A stretch of DNA of 64,000 nucleotides from Marchantia polymorpha subsp. ruderalis (Eukaryota > Streptophyta > Marchantiopsida > Marchantiales > Marchantiaceae), in contig AP031356.1 of the NCBI GenBank assembly GCA_037833965.1, positions 27,752,501 through 27,816,500 on the forward strand. The letters are read 5' to 3'. Numbering within the stretch: the stretch's first letter is position 1; each line of letters starts with the position of its first letter. The translations under genes were made by a program, and so were the position numbers. Under the pieces are notes generated by a model. That model did not search any database. It was given only the letters and a program-made list of their open reading frames with translations, and was not told the DNA's origin. Below are positions 50,593 through 62,946 of this stretch, one piece after another.

Positions 50593-53500
50593 GTAAGTGT
50601 TAATGAAAAGTTGCATTAAGAATGACACTAATAACATCCATATGATGCAAAATTCAATCAAGAACCAAAGATAGTGCTATCATTGCTCAAAGAGTAGATC
50701 AACGGATTATAGTAGGAGAGATTTTGTTGTAATTCATTCCATAGGTTTGCTCCAAGCCACAAGCAACAAGTCTAGCTTTGAGAAAACCTCAAAGCTAGAC
50801 AATTTGATCCCAAATTCATGTGGATGAACCTCTCATTTTGCTTTGTAGATTAAACGTGAAGTTAGTCCTTTTTACCTTGGGGAAGATCAACCAATTTCAA
50901 ATTGAGATTGACAATAATAGCGTCAAATTCTTTCTACATTGCTTTCCACCAGTCCGGATGAAGCTTCGTTTGATGGAATGAAATTTGATCATTGACCGAT
51001 TGGATTGCCTCAACAACATTGAGTTTGTGACATGCAGAGGTGTAATAATCGTCGTAGCGAGTTGATAATCGTCACATCCTTGAAGTATTGCGTCGTGGAA
51101 GAATCATATCTTAGATAGAGTAGGTTGCAGTAGTGTGAGACGTCGTAGGATAAATCATAAACAATGCTTAAGCTTGAGTTACGGCTGGTTGATGAATATT
51201 TGAGCGAATCGTGGAATAAGCTTGATAAGAATTGTACTTCTATGAGGATGATGGAGTAGGAAGCATGGAGCCATCGTCGAGAAGGGAGGAAAAAACATTC
51301 ACAATTGCTTGAGCTGAAAAAAATCACATACGATAGATTCAAATACAATTACATTTGCAAACACAACTATGTGTTTGTTATGCGGGTTCCAGCAACGATA
51401 GGTTCGTGACTGCTCATCAAACGTAGTAGACAGTGCAAAAAGACTTCACTTGTAGTTTGGTGTGCTTTTTTATTGGTATGTGAACCTAGGCCAAACTTCC
51501 AATCACTTGAAGACGAGATAAGTAGGGAGGAATGCCATATAATTTTTCAAATGGAGTTGTTAAGTTCACTACTCGAGTAACACACCGATTGAGCACAAAG
51601 TTTGCAGCTTGTACGCACTCACGCCAGAGATGTACATGAAACTTTTGAGAAATAATCAAATATGGAGCAAGTTCAATCAACGTATGATTTTTGTCCTCTG
51701 AAACTCCATTTCGATGCGGAGTTCGAGCAGTGATGAGCTGGCGATGTATGACTTGATTAACACAATAGACTTTGAAGTATTGAGACAAACATTCTACACC
51801 TTTGTTTGAGCGTAGGTTTGAGACTTTGAAGTCCCAATCACTCTCTCAAGTAGTGATGGAAGCTATTTTATGCAAAAGCAAGTTCACTGCTAAAGTGACA
51901 AATTGTTTAAAATAGTCAATAGTAGCATTTTTAACCCGTAGTTTGTAGGTCCATGTATACCGTGAATAGTCATCAATACAAGTTAACATATACTTACATA
52001 CCGACATCTGGGGTCTACAACTAGACCGCAAATGTTGGTATGGATAAGCCTTAGATGACGAGTACTTGGCTTGATAGGCTTGATATACTTAAATTTGTTT
52101 CATACTACAACTGAACCACAAATGTCGGTATGGGTAAGCTCTAGAGTACGAGTACTTAGCTTGGTAGGCTTCATATACTTAAATTTGGCTCCTACTACAA
52201 CTAGACCACAGATGTCGGTATGGATAAGCTTTAGAGGACGAGTAATTTGCTTGGTAGGCTTCTTACTGATATGGACGCGGTGTTGCTTGGACCAAACACA
52301 AATGACACATTTATGATCATGGCTAGATGGCAAGTAAGGCAAACTTTTTGACAAGATGTTTGGACAACATATGGTGAATCGTCTAGAAATTCAAGTGACA
52401 TAGCCGATGATGATAAAGGTTTATTGTGTCAAGAGACTTTATAGTTGCAAGAGTTGTAGTCTTTGAGCAATCCCAACAAAAGCAAAAAGACCTGAAATAT
52501 CGTAGAAATGCATGAACCTTTGTGAATAGTTGCTTGGATTCTTCAAATAACTGAGGATGAAAAGATTTAATCTTACACAATCTACTCTTGGAATCGTTAT
52601 TTGCATACATAAATACAGTTGTTGAATCTTTCTGATTTAGAAGAAAATATGAATTAGGCGTAAAAAGTGCATAATGTCATGAATCAATAAGGCGGCCTAC
52701 GGACAAGACATCTTTTGTTAACCCAAGAACATACACAACGTATTTGACGAATTTATTAGAGTCAATACACAAAGTGTCTTTTTCGGCTATAGAATGATGA
52801 GCCCCATTGGCATTACACACTCATATTGATGACGATCCTGCTTGAAATGACAATAAAATAAAACAAACTTATTGGCAGTAGACACTCCTCCTGATGAAAG
52901 TCTTGCTTGAAATGACAATATGGTAGAACAATTTCTTGTGATATAGCTGTTGGTTCCCGAATCAATATAAAAATCAACTATGAAAGAGGTATCACCGTTG
53001 AAATCAGGAACAAAATTTGCTTCTACATCCAAAGGTTCTTCAAAAACTTTTGGAGATTCTATATGTATCATAGTATTTCTTTCTTCCACCACTAAGTGGA
53101 TCTGATCACAGTTGCTACGATGGAGTTTCGATGCGCAAATCTGCAGCTTTGCAATGGACTTGTCCAATTTTTGTAAGTGACAGTAAGCTAGAAGATGATT
53201 AGTCATACTACAATAATCACAACATGCTGAACGTGGCATATTCCACTCTGCCGTGGTGTTGAGATAACATGAGAATGAGTTGATCAAAGAAGATGACTTG
53301 AGCGAGCACGGAAGTTATGGCGTTTGGTAGCAAAGAAGTTAGCCTCCTCGTCGATTGTGTCTTTCCCTCACTGAAAAACTGCATGGACTAAAGACGTTCG
53401 ACGAGATCTTGATATGATAAAGAAGGCTGACGTTCCATTTCACCCTAAAAAAATTATGCACAAAAGGTCCGTAACTAGCAAGTAGTAGCTTTAGCATGTG

Positions 53501-54039
53501 ATGTATGAAATCAGTGCTCGGTACTCTATGAACGATACCAACGAGCTGGACAGCGATAGAGTCTACTTGTTGTAGGTACATTTCAAGAAAAGCGTCATTT
53601 GCAAGCTAAAGCGAGGAGAATGAGCAGTCGTTGTGTGTTATGCGATTCATATCGTTGACAGTGGTGAGTCCAAAGTTTTGCAGGAGTGTACTCAAAATCT
53701 GAAATAGAAGTTAGAATGTCAGAATGCACAATGGTCTGAATCAATGATATGACTTTGATACGACGCTTGCGGATGTCTTGCTGACGAGCACCATCAAGAT
53801 TGTGAAGTATAATAGATTGGTGGATGATCTCATACCAACAATCTTTGGTGCGAAAAATCACTTTGAAACGGATCGACAAATTGAAATAGTTATCACGCCA
53901 AATAAACTTCATAGACTTGGAAAATTTGAAGCTTTGTCCATGGCTAGATAAGGTACTAGAACAACAAGTTCTCTTCTAACAGCCTATTAAAAAAACAAGA
54001 CCGGCAAATATCTAATGTTTGGTGGTTAGAAAAAGAACT

Positions 54040-54212
54040 ACGAAGCCTTATCTTAGTAGTGAGAGTGGGATCCTTGAGTAATGGAGATGAGGATGATAGA
54101 GATCATAGACAGTCAATATCCCAGCCGAAAGTTAAGAAGACAAAGATGATTTAACACCACAAATTATCTTAGTATGATTACTATACTACACTGGGTAACT
54201 AAATACTAACTA
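54040..54212 (-). repeat. LTR of the Copia fossil (5' LTR; limits approximate)
   Basis: Partner of 48900-49068. The gag region begins just beyond its low-coordinate side (near 53940). Confidence 0.65.
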
Positions 54213-54215
54213 CAG

Positions 54216-55533
54216 ATGTTTCTTAGAAACTTCTTGCAACTTGTATCAATTAAATTCAATTAAAGATCATGGGTATCAAGGTATCAATTAAAGACCATGG
54301 GCAATTCAAGAATTTCATGATCCAGTCACAAGGATGCAACTTGTAGTACAGTCAGATCTTTTCCAGCTATGCTAATAGTAACTTCATGCGTCTAGAATAT
54401 AGTTATGTGCCGGTATATCGCGTCCATGTATGAAGGCTAGAGAGCCTGTAATCCCAACCTTCGTGCAACAGAATGGGACTTGTATTTTTGAGACATGCCC
54501 TTTGAAAGACCTTGCGAATCTACTACAAAATATGAGAGTGTCACCAAGAGCAAGTCCGGATCGAGGGACTATTTGTGATGTGGGGTTGAGCTGACACTTC
54601 CGGTGGCTGCCAGGTCGTAGAAGTACGGCGCAGATTCGCAGTACTCCCTATTTTTGAACCAGCTTCAAATCAATTTAATATTGTTTATATCAAAAGAAAA
54701 ATGTACTTTTTCTGCGATAGTGAACCATAGATTCGTCAATGTTGCACTAAGCACATTCGTCATCAGTTCCAACATTCCTCGACGGATCAAATATCATTAC
54801 GTACATTTTGATCCAGGCGCATTTTGCTCGCAACTTGTGCAGCACGCATGGATGAAACCTTCTGGCAGTGCCATGATTAGATCCTCGAGGCATCTCGTCT
54901 GAGCTCAAGTTGCGTACATTGGATTAGAATTTATGGACAGTAGCTCATTCAGCACTCTGCAGTAAAAATTACGCTCCATGCTGATACGAGAAGAAAGCGC
55001 GTAGAGTCTCCTGCTGAGTCTAATTTTTTTTTGGTATTCGAGTTGATCTTGAAATTGGCCTACTAAGGTCTGTACTGTCTCCTACTGCTCATTAGGGGAC
55101 CGGAATGCCTCTGGCAGGCGATGAACATTTGCTTCCAGCTTAATTCTACGCACGACCGCGGACTTGAGAGGATGCTTTGCTGGGACAAGTAATTTGGCAA
55201 GGTTTCTAAGAATGGGGTGATATTAATTGACGAGTCTCGTGAATCTCGTCCTTCGTTTTCCCACCAGTCTGAGAAGGCTTTTTCACGGCCCAAGTGAGAA
55301 GTGCGCATTGGTACCATCTTTAGTTTCGCCACGTGGATGAGGGCGAGTCCAAGCCGTGTGGATGGATTTCGCGCATATTCAGGTGAATTCGATGACAGAG
55401 TGCTCGTGACATTTAACGGCATAGCCAGCCGAACCCAACGAGATCTTGAACAGGCCAGAGGTACAGAGGTCGGCCGAATCAGTGTAACCCGACTGTCGTT
55501 GCGTTTTTCTGCGACTGTGGTCTTGTGTCCGTC
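54216..55533. other. intergenic, upstream of DRC2
   Basis: No gene recognised. A short diverged direct repeat (tatcaattaaa...ccatggg) lies near 54245-54305. The promoter and leader of DRC2 must lie in the right part, but no clear TATA box was seen. Confidence 0.4.
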
Positions 55534-56994
55534 ATGGATCGCAAGAAGAAGAAGGTGAAGAGGGAACTCACTGATGAAGAGAAGAAGGCGAAGGCCGAAC
55601 TGAAAGCTTTGAAGGCCGCAGAGCAGAGGAAGAAGAGAATTCTGACGAAGCGAGATAATTTGTTGAAGAGCGTGAGCGTCGAACAGAATGTGAGCAAGAC
55701 TAATATGTATAAAGTTCACATGCAATGGCGAGAGCTGATGAGGGCCGGGAAGGCGGAGCAATTGAAAGCAAGCGTGGGGCCGATGATGGAGAAATTTGAG
55801 AACGACATAAAGAAGGCAGACAGAACGATCGTCCATCTCATGAACAGGCTCGTTGAAGCCGACGATCAGTACGAGTTCGCTCACAACAATCACATGCAGA
55901 CCTTGAACACGCTTATAGACCTCCACCACACTCGCGTCCAAATCATGGAGAACGATTATCTCAAACAATTGAACAGATTGGAGACCGAGTTCAACACCGA
56001 GAGGGAATACATCATAAACATGCACACAAAGAATGAAAAGGAGTTGTTGGCCATGATGAAGGCCATGGAAGAGGAGTTCAAGGAAACCATGAACGAGCAT
56101 CGCCAGCAGTTCGAGGCCATCCGAGAGGAGTTGAAGAATAAAAGCACGGAGGAGTACAATGTGGCGAAAATCGGGCTCGAAAGTCAGGTAGAGGATCTCG
56201 AGAACCAAATTCAGGAGACCCACAAGGCGTATCTGGCCAGCACGGAGGCAAAGACGATCCAATTCAAGGCCATGGTGAAAAAGGACATCATCACCTCTCG
56301 TCTGGTCGAGCAAAGGATGCGGAAACTGATCAGGTTACACGAGAGCTTGGCCTACTGGCGTGCGAGAATTGCGTTGAATACTCGAGAGTGGGAGGCCATG
56401 AACAAGGCCTTGAAAGAGGAAAAGGACAGGATCAACAAACATTATCAAGATCTGAAGAGGTCTCTGAACAGAATGCACAACTCCGAGCACGCAAAGCTCA
56501 GAGCGATCTCGAAGGCCAGTGGTGAAGTGATGGCTGACTTGACGAAAAAGCTGGAGTTGGCCCAGGGGATTCTCTCATTAGGAAAGCTGAACAGGAAATT
56601 GGAGACAGAGTACGACCAAATCTTCCCCTGCTTGCTTTCTGAAGAGGGAGCCGAATTCCCTCCCAGGCAGAAGGAGCTAGTACTACGAGTGTCTCAGCTT
56701 GAGAATCCCATTCCGGAGCATGTTCGCGAGAAAGAGCGTCTGGAAAGAGCACATAGATTTTCTTCGTACGCTTTGGATGAGTATGGAGATGAGGTGACCG
56801 AAAAACGATATTTTGATAATCTGAACCGCCGCTTCAACAAGGTCATGCTTGAGAAGATGGCTATAAATCTTGAGAGAAAGCGCCTGAAGGAGGTGAACTA
56901 CCATCTGCAGAAAAGACTGGAGAACTATCTGGAGATGAGTCCGATGATGAAGCACAAGCTCAAGGCTTCCAACATGATGACAGATTTCTCCTGA
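55534..56994 (+). CDS. DRC2: dynein regulatory complex subunit 2 (DRC2 / CCDC65 / FAP250)
   Basis: DRC2 pairs with DRC1 to form the base of the nexin-dynein regulatory complex in motile 9+2 axonemes, which limits inter-doublet sliding. In a land plant this implies flagellated sperm. The ATG at 55534 opens a single exon of 486 residues, close to the usual length of about 485. The N-terminus is Lys-rich (MDRKKKKVKREL), then VSKTNMYKVHMQWRELMR matches the conserved NLTKINTQWR region, and DQYEFAHNNHMQTLNTLIDL and EFNTEREYIINMHTKNE follow as in animal and algal DRC2. Nearly the whole chain is coiled coil. It ends with the conserved YFDNLNRRFNKVMLEKMAI segment (about 427-445). No introns or breaks. 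Expression only in male reproductive tissue is an inference from function. Confidence 0.95.
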   Translation: MDRKKKKVKRELTDEEKKAKAELKALKAAEQRKKRILTKRDNLLKSVSVEQNVSKTNMYKVHMQWRELMRAGKAEQLKASVGPMMEKFENDIKKADRTIVHLMNRLVEADDQYEFAHNNHMQTLNTLIDLHHTRVQIMENDYLKQLNRLETEFNTEREYIINMHTKNEKELLAMMKAMEEEFKETMNEHRQQFEAIREELKNKSTEEYNVAKIGLESQVEDLENQIQETHKAYLASTEAKTIQFKAMVKKDIITSRLVEQRMRKLIRLHESLAYWRARIALNTREWEAMNKALKEEKDRINKHYQDLKRSLNRMHNSEHAKLRAISKASGEVMADLTKKLELAQGILSLGKLNRKLETEYDQIFPCLLSEEGAEFPPRQKELVLRVSQLENPIPEHVREKERLERAHRFSSYALDEYGDEVTEKRYFDNLNRRFNKVMLEKMAINLERKRLKEVNYHLQKRLENYLEMSPMMKHKLKASNMMTDFS

Positions 56995-59900
56995 TGCAGG
57001 AAGTTGGGTTTCTTGGTCGGTGCTCCTTGTGCTCCATGTATTTGAGGGTACAACGTGAAAATCGCACAATGAGTAAATTTGTTGAGCACTCTACCTCCGT
57101 TAACCTTGCATAAGCACCAGGTTGGGCTTGTTCACCTCCATTTACGGCTTCAAGTACGTCAAACAGTGTACTGCATTATTATTTTGAAATGCTGGAACAC
57201 AGTCCAGAAAAGAGATTCGGGAAGGAAGACGAAGGTGCATGTTCGTTATGCTGTTTAAATTCACGCCAGATATCGCAATTTCGGCGAGTTTCACTCACTT
57301 TGAGGACGAATCAGTAATGACGAGCCTGACAGCGGCGAAGAAATATCAAGGCAAGCTAAGACTGAAGGGCATCTCTCGAAAGACCATCTTTCCTAAACTT
57401 CAGTTAAGAGCTCACCGCTTCCAGGATGTAACTTCTGATGTGTCTTCCTGAAAACTAACAGATAAACTTCGATATCAATTGGATTCCTCACGGATGTCAG
57501 CCATCAGTAAACAATTTCGCAAACTTTTGTCCACTCGTGATATCCTATCCTTGCTGTTCCGGAAATTGACACTGACCACAAGCACTCTTACCTTTTGATG
57601 ATCCTTTTCCCTGTAATGTTGTAACTGAACATACTTCTAAGGTCACTTTAATGCCATATTACAGGCTTTTGAAGAAAACTAAGAAAATGGAATTTTCAGA
57701 AGAAATTATGGGAAATTTAGACCTTGTTTTTAAAATTATAACTGGCAGCACTCAATCAGGGCAAGGTCTAATATGTTTCATAATATGGTAGAGAAATACT
57801 TTTCATGAGGTGTATTCACTTGATCAAGACTGTAAATCAGCAAGTGTAGTTGATACGATATTTCTCTTAATCAAGTCCTACTCTAATTGATATGTTCAAA
57901 GTGATATTTAGATGTAGGCACTAAGAATTATGCAATACGTAAAAACCTCTCGCATGTGATTCCCTGATGCATAAAATTATCTGTCGTGTATTCGAGAGCT
58001 ATATGCAGGAACACCAATGAGTCCTTCCCCTCATTTCCCATGTTGCCTAGTTTCCAGCTGTGATCTTATAGCCCAACAGTTCACACGAACAGCGCGTCGG
58101 CTAATAATCGGCGAGGAGATGAGAACACGTATACTTGTAGTCAGAGCTAGTCAACTTCGAAAAAAGAGGTGGAATATGTTTCAACTCGTTGAAAGTAAAC
58201 CTCTGTACAGAGTTGAGTCGATGCCGAAACGAAGCCCCTAAAAAAGTTTCAATCTTTCAAACACGACAACCTGCTGACGTGTTATGGGTACACTCTCATC
58301 GTTAACCACCTCTGTTTCAATCCTGTCTGGCTGGAAAGAGTTGGTAGGATGGGTCTCTAAGTGTGCCTGTCCTTCGGTTGTTTTCTTGTTAATGCAAAAA
58401 CAAGGGAATATAACAAATTAAAGATAAAGAGTTCTAAGAAATTGGGAGTTCTGATAGAAGAGATTCTTTCATGACTGAAAGTTCATCACTTATCCTTCTT
58501 ATTTATACACTAATGTAATTCGTATGTCGCTCTCACGGCCTGAAGAACTTATTTACATACATTTGCAGAAACAGATGCGAGTACCATGGGACGTCAGAAG
58601 GCATAGATAAAACTGCAAACGCCTCCGTGCCGGAGGCCTGGCAACACATGTGTTTCCGGACCGAACGAAGAATCCTACTACGGGATACAGAGCTCATTAC
58701 TGATAGCCTTCGTGATACTGAAATTGCGTTGAATGTCCGGAATCGAGAAGGTACTGCTTCCAAGTGTAAAGGTCAGGAAAATACTCTCTGACACAGAGGT
58801 TTAATAATACGATCGGGAGGATTATGGTAGAAAATGGTTTGGAGGTGGAGGAACCGAAGTGACTTACTTGGTGCACAATCGATTGAAGTCAATAAAGAAC
58901 TGCAGTTCAGTCCAGTTGTGCTACAGCAGAAGTTTTCTATGCTGGAGGAAGTATGTCGAGTTTGGAAATGGTTTTGGTTCTGTGCCCATCTCGTCAAAGA
59001 CAAGTGCATAACGGGTGTGTTCTTATCTTTCGATGATCGGCTCCACAGTCCTTCCATTCAGAAGAACTGAGCAAGGACAAAATCTTCTTTCCCAGCAGTC
59101 CAGAAATCATTGCTTCGTAACAGTCTCTACACTCCCATGATATTCTCAAAATGTCAAAATCAGTCTGTAAACGAATAATCCTCAATCTTAGGACGAGCTT
59201 GCTGAGATCCGTGAAAACATGTGGAAAGTCGTCACATTCCAGTCTGAGATAACGTATGTTGTTGATAAATTATGAGAGCTCAGTAAACACCTGGACATTT
59301 TAGCAGGTCTCAAAGTTTCGGTGATCAATCATCAAGTTACTTTTTCCTACAATGAAGAGTCATAGTTTTTCGTAGAAGTAAGCATAGAGACACATGCATT
59401 GCAGTGAGGCTTGAGCAAAACACTGGGTCCAATATACTGTTCTAGATCCTTCTGTACAACGTTTAGCAGGTCCATAAAGTCAGCAGAAGTTGACTGGATC
59501 ATCTGCCATGTTGGGCTCATTTAGGGTCCAAATCTGGACTGTGTAAGCTTCTCATCATACGGTACGTACAGAACATGTACCTACCGTTTGTGTAGTTCAA
59601 CTCTAGTCCCATCCTCTGCCCGTCGTAATTCACGACACACAGGGCGTTTAAGAATTCGAAATGGCTCAAATTTAAAGATTAATTTGAACAACATCAATTT
59701 TGACGATTAGAACTAAAGTAACACATATTCCCCATAACTCAATTTGCAATAGATTATTACCATACTTTCAACAAACTGAAAGTGTCTATAATATGGCGCT
59801 GGCTGTGCAGCACTTCGGTTTGATCTTATTCTGCTGCATTGCAACAGAAACACATCCACGAAAGCACCTGCTCTATGTGGAAGCCAGAATAGAACCTACA

Positions 59901-60232
59901 GTATGTATAATAGACCCCCAGCCAGTGCGACCATAACTGAGTGAACTATTAACCACAAAACGAGGATCGCAGTAGCGAATAATACAACACAAAACTACAC
60001 TTACTCTCCACCAACAGTGGTATGTGGCACCATAAAATTCTACCTTTCTGCCCTGAAACACTATATATTCCAGCGCTTCTTCAACAGATTGTGGAATATA
60101 GTAGAAAAGCAAGTTCTTTCTACTGTAGAGCATTTTATCCACACCTTGTGGAGGTCATGTCAACTGATCATAATAGGCCAAATGACCGGATTTTTCAATA
60201 CTGAATTATTATACATACGATAACAGCAACAA
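56995..60232. other. intergenic, contains a dispersed duplicate (57995-58365)
   Basis: 3' flank of DRC2 at left. Short frames at 57239-57451 and 58834-59070 show no domain. No further gene recognised. Confidence 0.4.
57995..58365 (+). repeat. diverged dispersed duplicate, copy B
   Basis: Partner of 46940-47420, shorter by internal gaps. Shares gtttccagct, ggcgagga, gagttgag, cccctaaaaaag and ttaaccacctctgttt. Frames are interrupted, so it is probably decayed coding sequence of unknown kind. Confidence 0.6.
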
Positions 60233-60303
60233 GCATCGGTGGTCTAGGGGTAGAATAGTTCCCTGCCACGGAACAGACCCGGGTTCGATTCCCGGCCGAT
60301 GCA
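60233..60303 (+). tRNA. tRNA-Gly (anticodon GCC)
   Basis: 71 nt, folds as a complete cloverleaf: acceptor GCATCGG pairs with CCGATGC, and the anticodon stem GTTCC/GGAAC encloses CTGCCAC with anticodon GCC at 60265-60267. T arm is CCGGG-TTCGATT-CCCGG. A box (tggtctagggg) and B box (ggttcgattcc) are canonical. A CAACAA motif lies just upstream, as usual for plant Pol III tRNA genes, and a TTTTT terminator follows at 60306-60310. No intron. Confidence 0.97.
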
Positions 60304-62946
60304 ACTTTTTCGTTCACGACTGAATACGCAACATGATGTTTGTGCAGGAGATTTTCGTAAGTCATCGCAAAATATAAATTTCTGTATGTATCGAGACAAA
60401 CAACTTGTCACAACTCTGGTGCAAGTGGAAGCAGCGAAGTCGCGGAAGGAACTCCTCTTTTGAGGTTTTTCCTTGCCATCTCTTTCCTTCTAAATGTAGA
60501 GTCGTTTTCGCGACGACCGGACAACGTTTGTGGCTACTGGGACATCCATGTTGCCTATTTTCTCCAAATCCAAATGTGAGGAGGAGAAGCATGCAACATT
60601 TGGTTTCTTCCAGAAAGACGCGGCTTACTTTCAACTCCTATAACGATCAATGCCTGGAAGATGCAAGGTGAAAGACCATACAGATCAAACGTAACGGGAA
60701 GGCCAATTCACCACCATTAGGGTGGGGTGCTGTCAAAAGCATTTACTTCTTGGTCTACGGGCCTGTGAATCCATACACGCATGGTGAGGTTTCATGTGGG
60801 GTAGAAAAATTTACAGAGAGCTGTAAAGCGAGTCTAATCTACGAACATGAATTTGGTGACAATTTGACTTTATATCAGGCTTGGCATGATGCAAAAATTA
60901 CTGGAAGCTTTATAGAATACATCGAAGTGAGATCCAAAGTGCTTTCGACACGAGCTCCTTCATCCGATACTGCTCCAAAGATCTCACCATAGATATCCAT
61001 GTCAATTGGCTCCACTTGCCCTCGCACTGACCAGACGTATAGTTCCAGGACAGGATCTTACAGAAATTGCTGAACGATCCCAATTTCACTCTTCATTGTT
61101 GGAATCTCATTCTCAATAATTTTGAATTGTTAAGCTGGAACCTCTCTCCAACATCCGAACTTCATAAAAGAAGGTGAGGAGAAATAGAGCAGCCATGCAT
61201 GAACGATGACTTTTGGTCATAGTTCACTATGAGTGAACTATGATCACTCTTGCTACTAACTCTAGCAGCTTCTTTGGTATATCTTACAGAGTTGGAGACT
61301 GCCAAATCCTCTCACAAACAGTAGGATCTGGAATAATGGAGGATCTTCTTCATTTGAGTACGACATTGGACAATTGATACTTCACCCGCTGAATGCAAAG
61401 TTGGACACTCTGTTACTCCCTTTCGATGCCAACGTTGATCGGCTTTGGGGGTTTTGACATAGACCCGCTATAGGATGATTGGGTCCGCAGACACAGCTCT
61501 CTCTTATCGTGCTCTCAAGGCCGCTCCATGATTCTGCCTGCTGGACCAGTGAATTCTTTTCTCACGCTTGCGGTCATTATTAGCAGGCATATCTGCACAG
61601 AATTTGTGCTGATGGACGGGCGATTGGCGTTGCTAGTCTTGGTGTCCTCACTGACGTGTTTTCAGTCTCAGACACATCTTTTGAACGCATGATTGTGCTT
61701 TACTTCTGCCAAGCTTTTCTGCATAATTAACGGGTGAGTATGCTCTTACAGTTCGTCGAGGCTTTCAGTAAAGGAGGCAAGACTACCAGCACGCACGCGG
61801 GAGTGTCGAAAATGGTCTCGTGTCATCATTTACGTGATAGTACGTGTGTAGAAACAATGAGAAAAGCACGAGTGTACTGTACTTCCATCCTTCCTCCTGG
61901 ATATGGTGGAACGATTGCATACATTAGGCGTGCATAGGAGTACGCCATGTGGCGTAGCCAGCCAAATCGTCACGCTCCAGGCACTTGAGCTTAATGATGA
62001 ACAGAAAATTTTTCTGATGACTTCATCATCGAGGTTCGTAACCGTCGCTCCTGCCGCGAGGTTCACATGGAATTTGAAACTCGCGAGCTGGTTGAAGGAA
62101 ACGGGACTTCAGATATTTTTGATACTTCGCCACTCTTTCTGTATAGAAATATGGGGTGCAGTTATCTGGAAACCGTATAACTTTGCATGCGGTTTGTTCA
62201 GACTATCGTCGATATTCTTGCAGCCTAATCAGCAGTGGTGATAACGGGGACAGGGATAGGCACCCAATACAGCTTCAGCAACCAGGCAACCATCGCAGCT
62301 AAGTGTGACACATTGTAAGCAGTAAATATGCTAATCGCTTCATCTGGGGTGGAAATGGTAATATTTGATTACATCCCACAAAACAGTATTTCTCACTATC
62401 TCCAGGAAAAATTCAGAGTTTCCTAACTCGCTTGGGTTTATATTTCATGTACTGTACCTAATTGTATGAAGATCACGGTATGTGACGCACAGCGAGTGAA
62501 TATTTTTACTACTATCTTATACGAGTCTCGATCAGACAAAAGTGGAGGTACTGTAAACCAGATAGGTATCGAAATGAGGTGAAAATTGTCTTCTGATACC
62601 AACACTCATGACTACGGTGATACATTCACACCTCCATGAAGTCACAACATCATAGGCCCTAAACTGCCAAATGGACTGCATGGGAGAAGAGTTCTACTTC
62701 TACATCAACTCAACGACAGTGCGTGCTCCTCTTAAAGCAACGAAATCCAGAGCTCTGACGCCACTTAGGAGCCAGCGTTACTTCTTCTACCTCTTCAGGT
62801 AAGAATGAACAGTCGATTTATGCGCAAATGATAAAGAACTTTATCAGAAAGAAAGTTGTAATTTGACCTTTGATTATTTATTTACAGCCCTTGAAACGGA
62901 AACCTGGTTGTGACTCAACACCTTCGTAACTTAAAGGGCTAACTGT
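60304..62946. other. intergenic, no gene recognised
   Basis: Several protein-like plus frames occur (60750-60992, 61734-61937, 61903-62241), but none has a recognisable family or convincing start. A short palindrome (tcatagttcac, 5-bp loop) lies near 61217-61243. The right end is the 3' flank of the armadillo gene. Confidence 0.4.

Larger units (their letters stand above)
48900..54215 (-). mobile_element. Copia (Ty1/copia) LTR retrotransposon fossil, LTR to LTR
   Basis: About 5.3 kb, read on the minus strand. Parts in order from high to low coordinate: gag near 53600-53940; CCHC knuckle (CDYCSMTNHLLAYC) near 53190-53230; protease (DSGTNS) near 52960; GAG-pre-integrase (LYHHRLCHLNF) near 52390; integrase about 51490-52350 (HTDICG, IDDYSRYTW); reverse transcriptase about 49750-50340; RNase H about 49250-49700. 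The order protease-integrase-RT is diagnostic for Copia. It is broken many times (well over ten breaks) across several frames. LTR-like ends differ at about 16 percent of positions in their best 75 bp, so the insertion is old. Confidence 0.9.

Noticed and set aside
55063-56313. 416-codon minus-strand frame antisense to DRC2
   Set aside because: It is the mirror of a Lys/Glu-rich coiled-coil gene, which leaves few stops on the opposite strand; its translation (Leu/His-rich) resembles no protein family.
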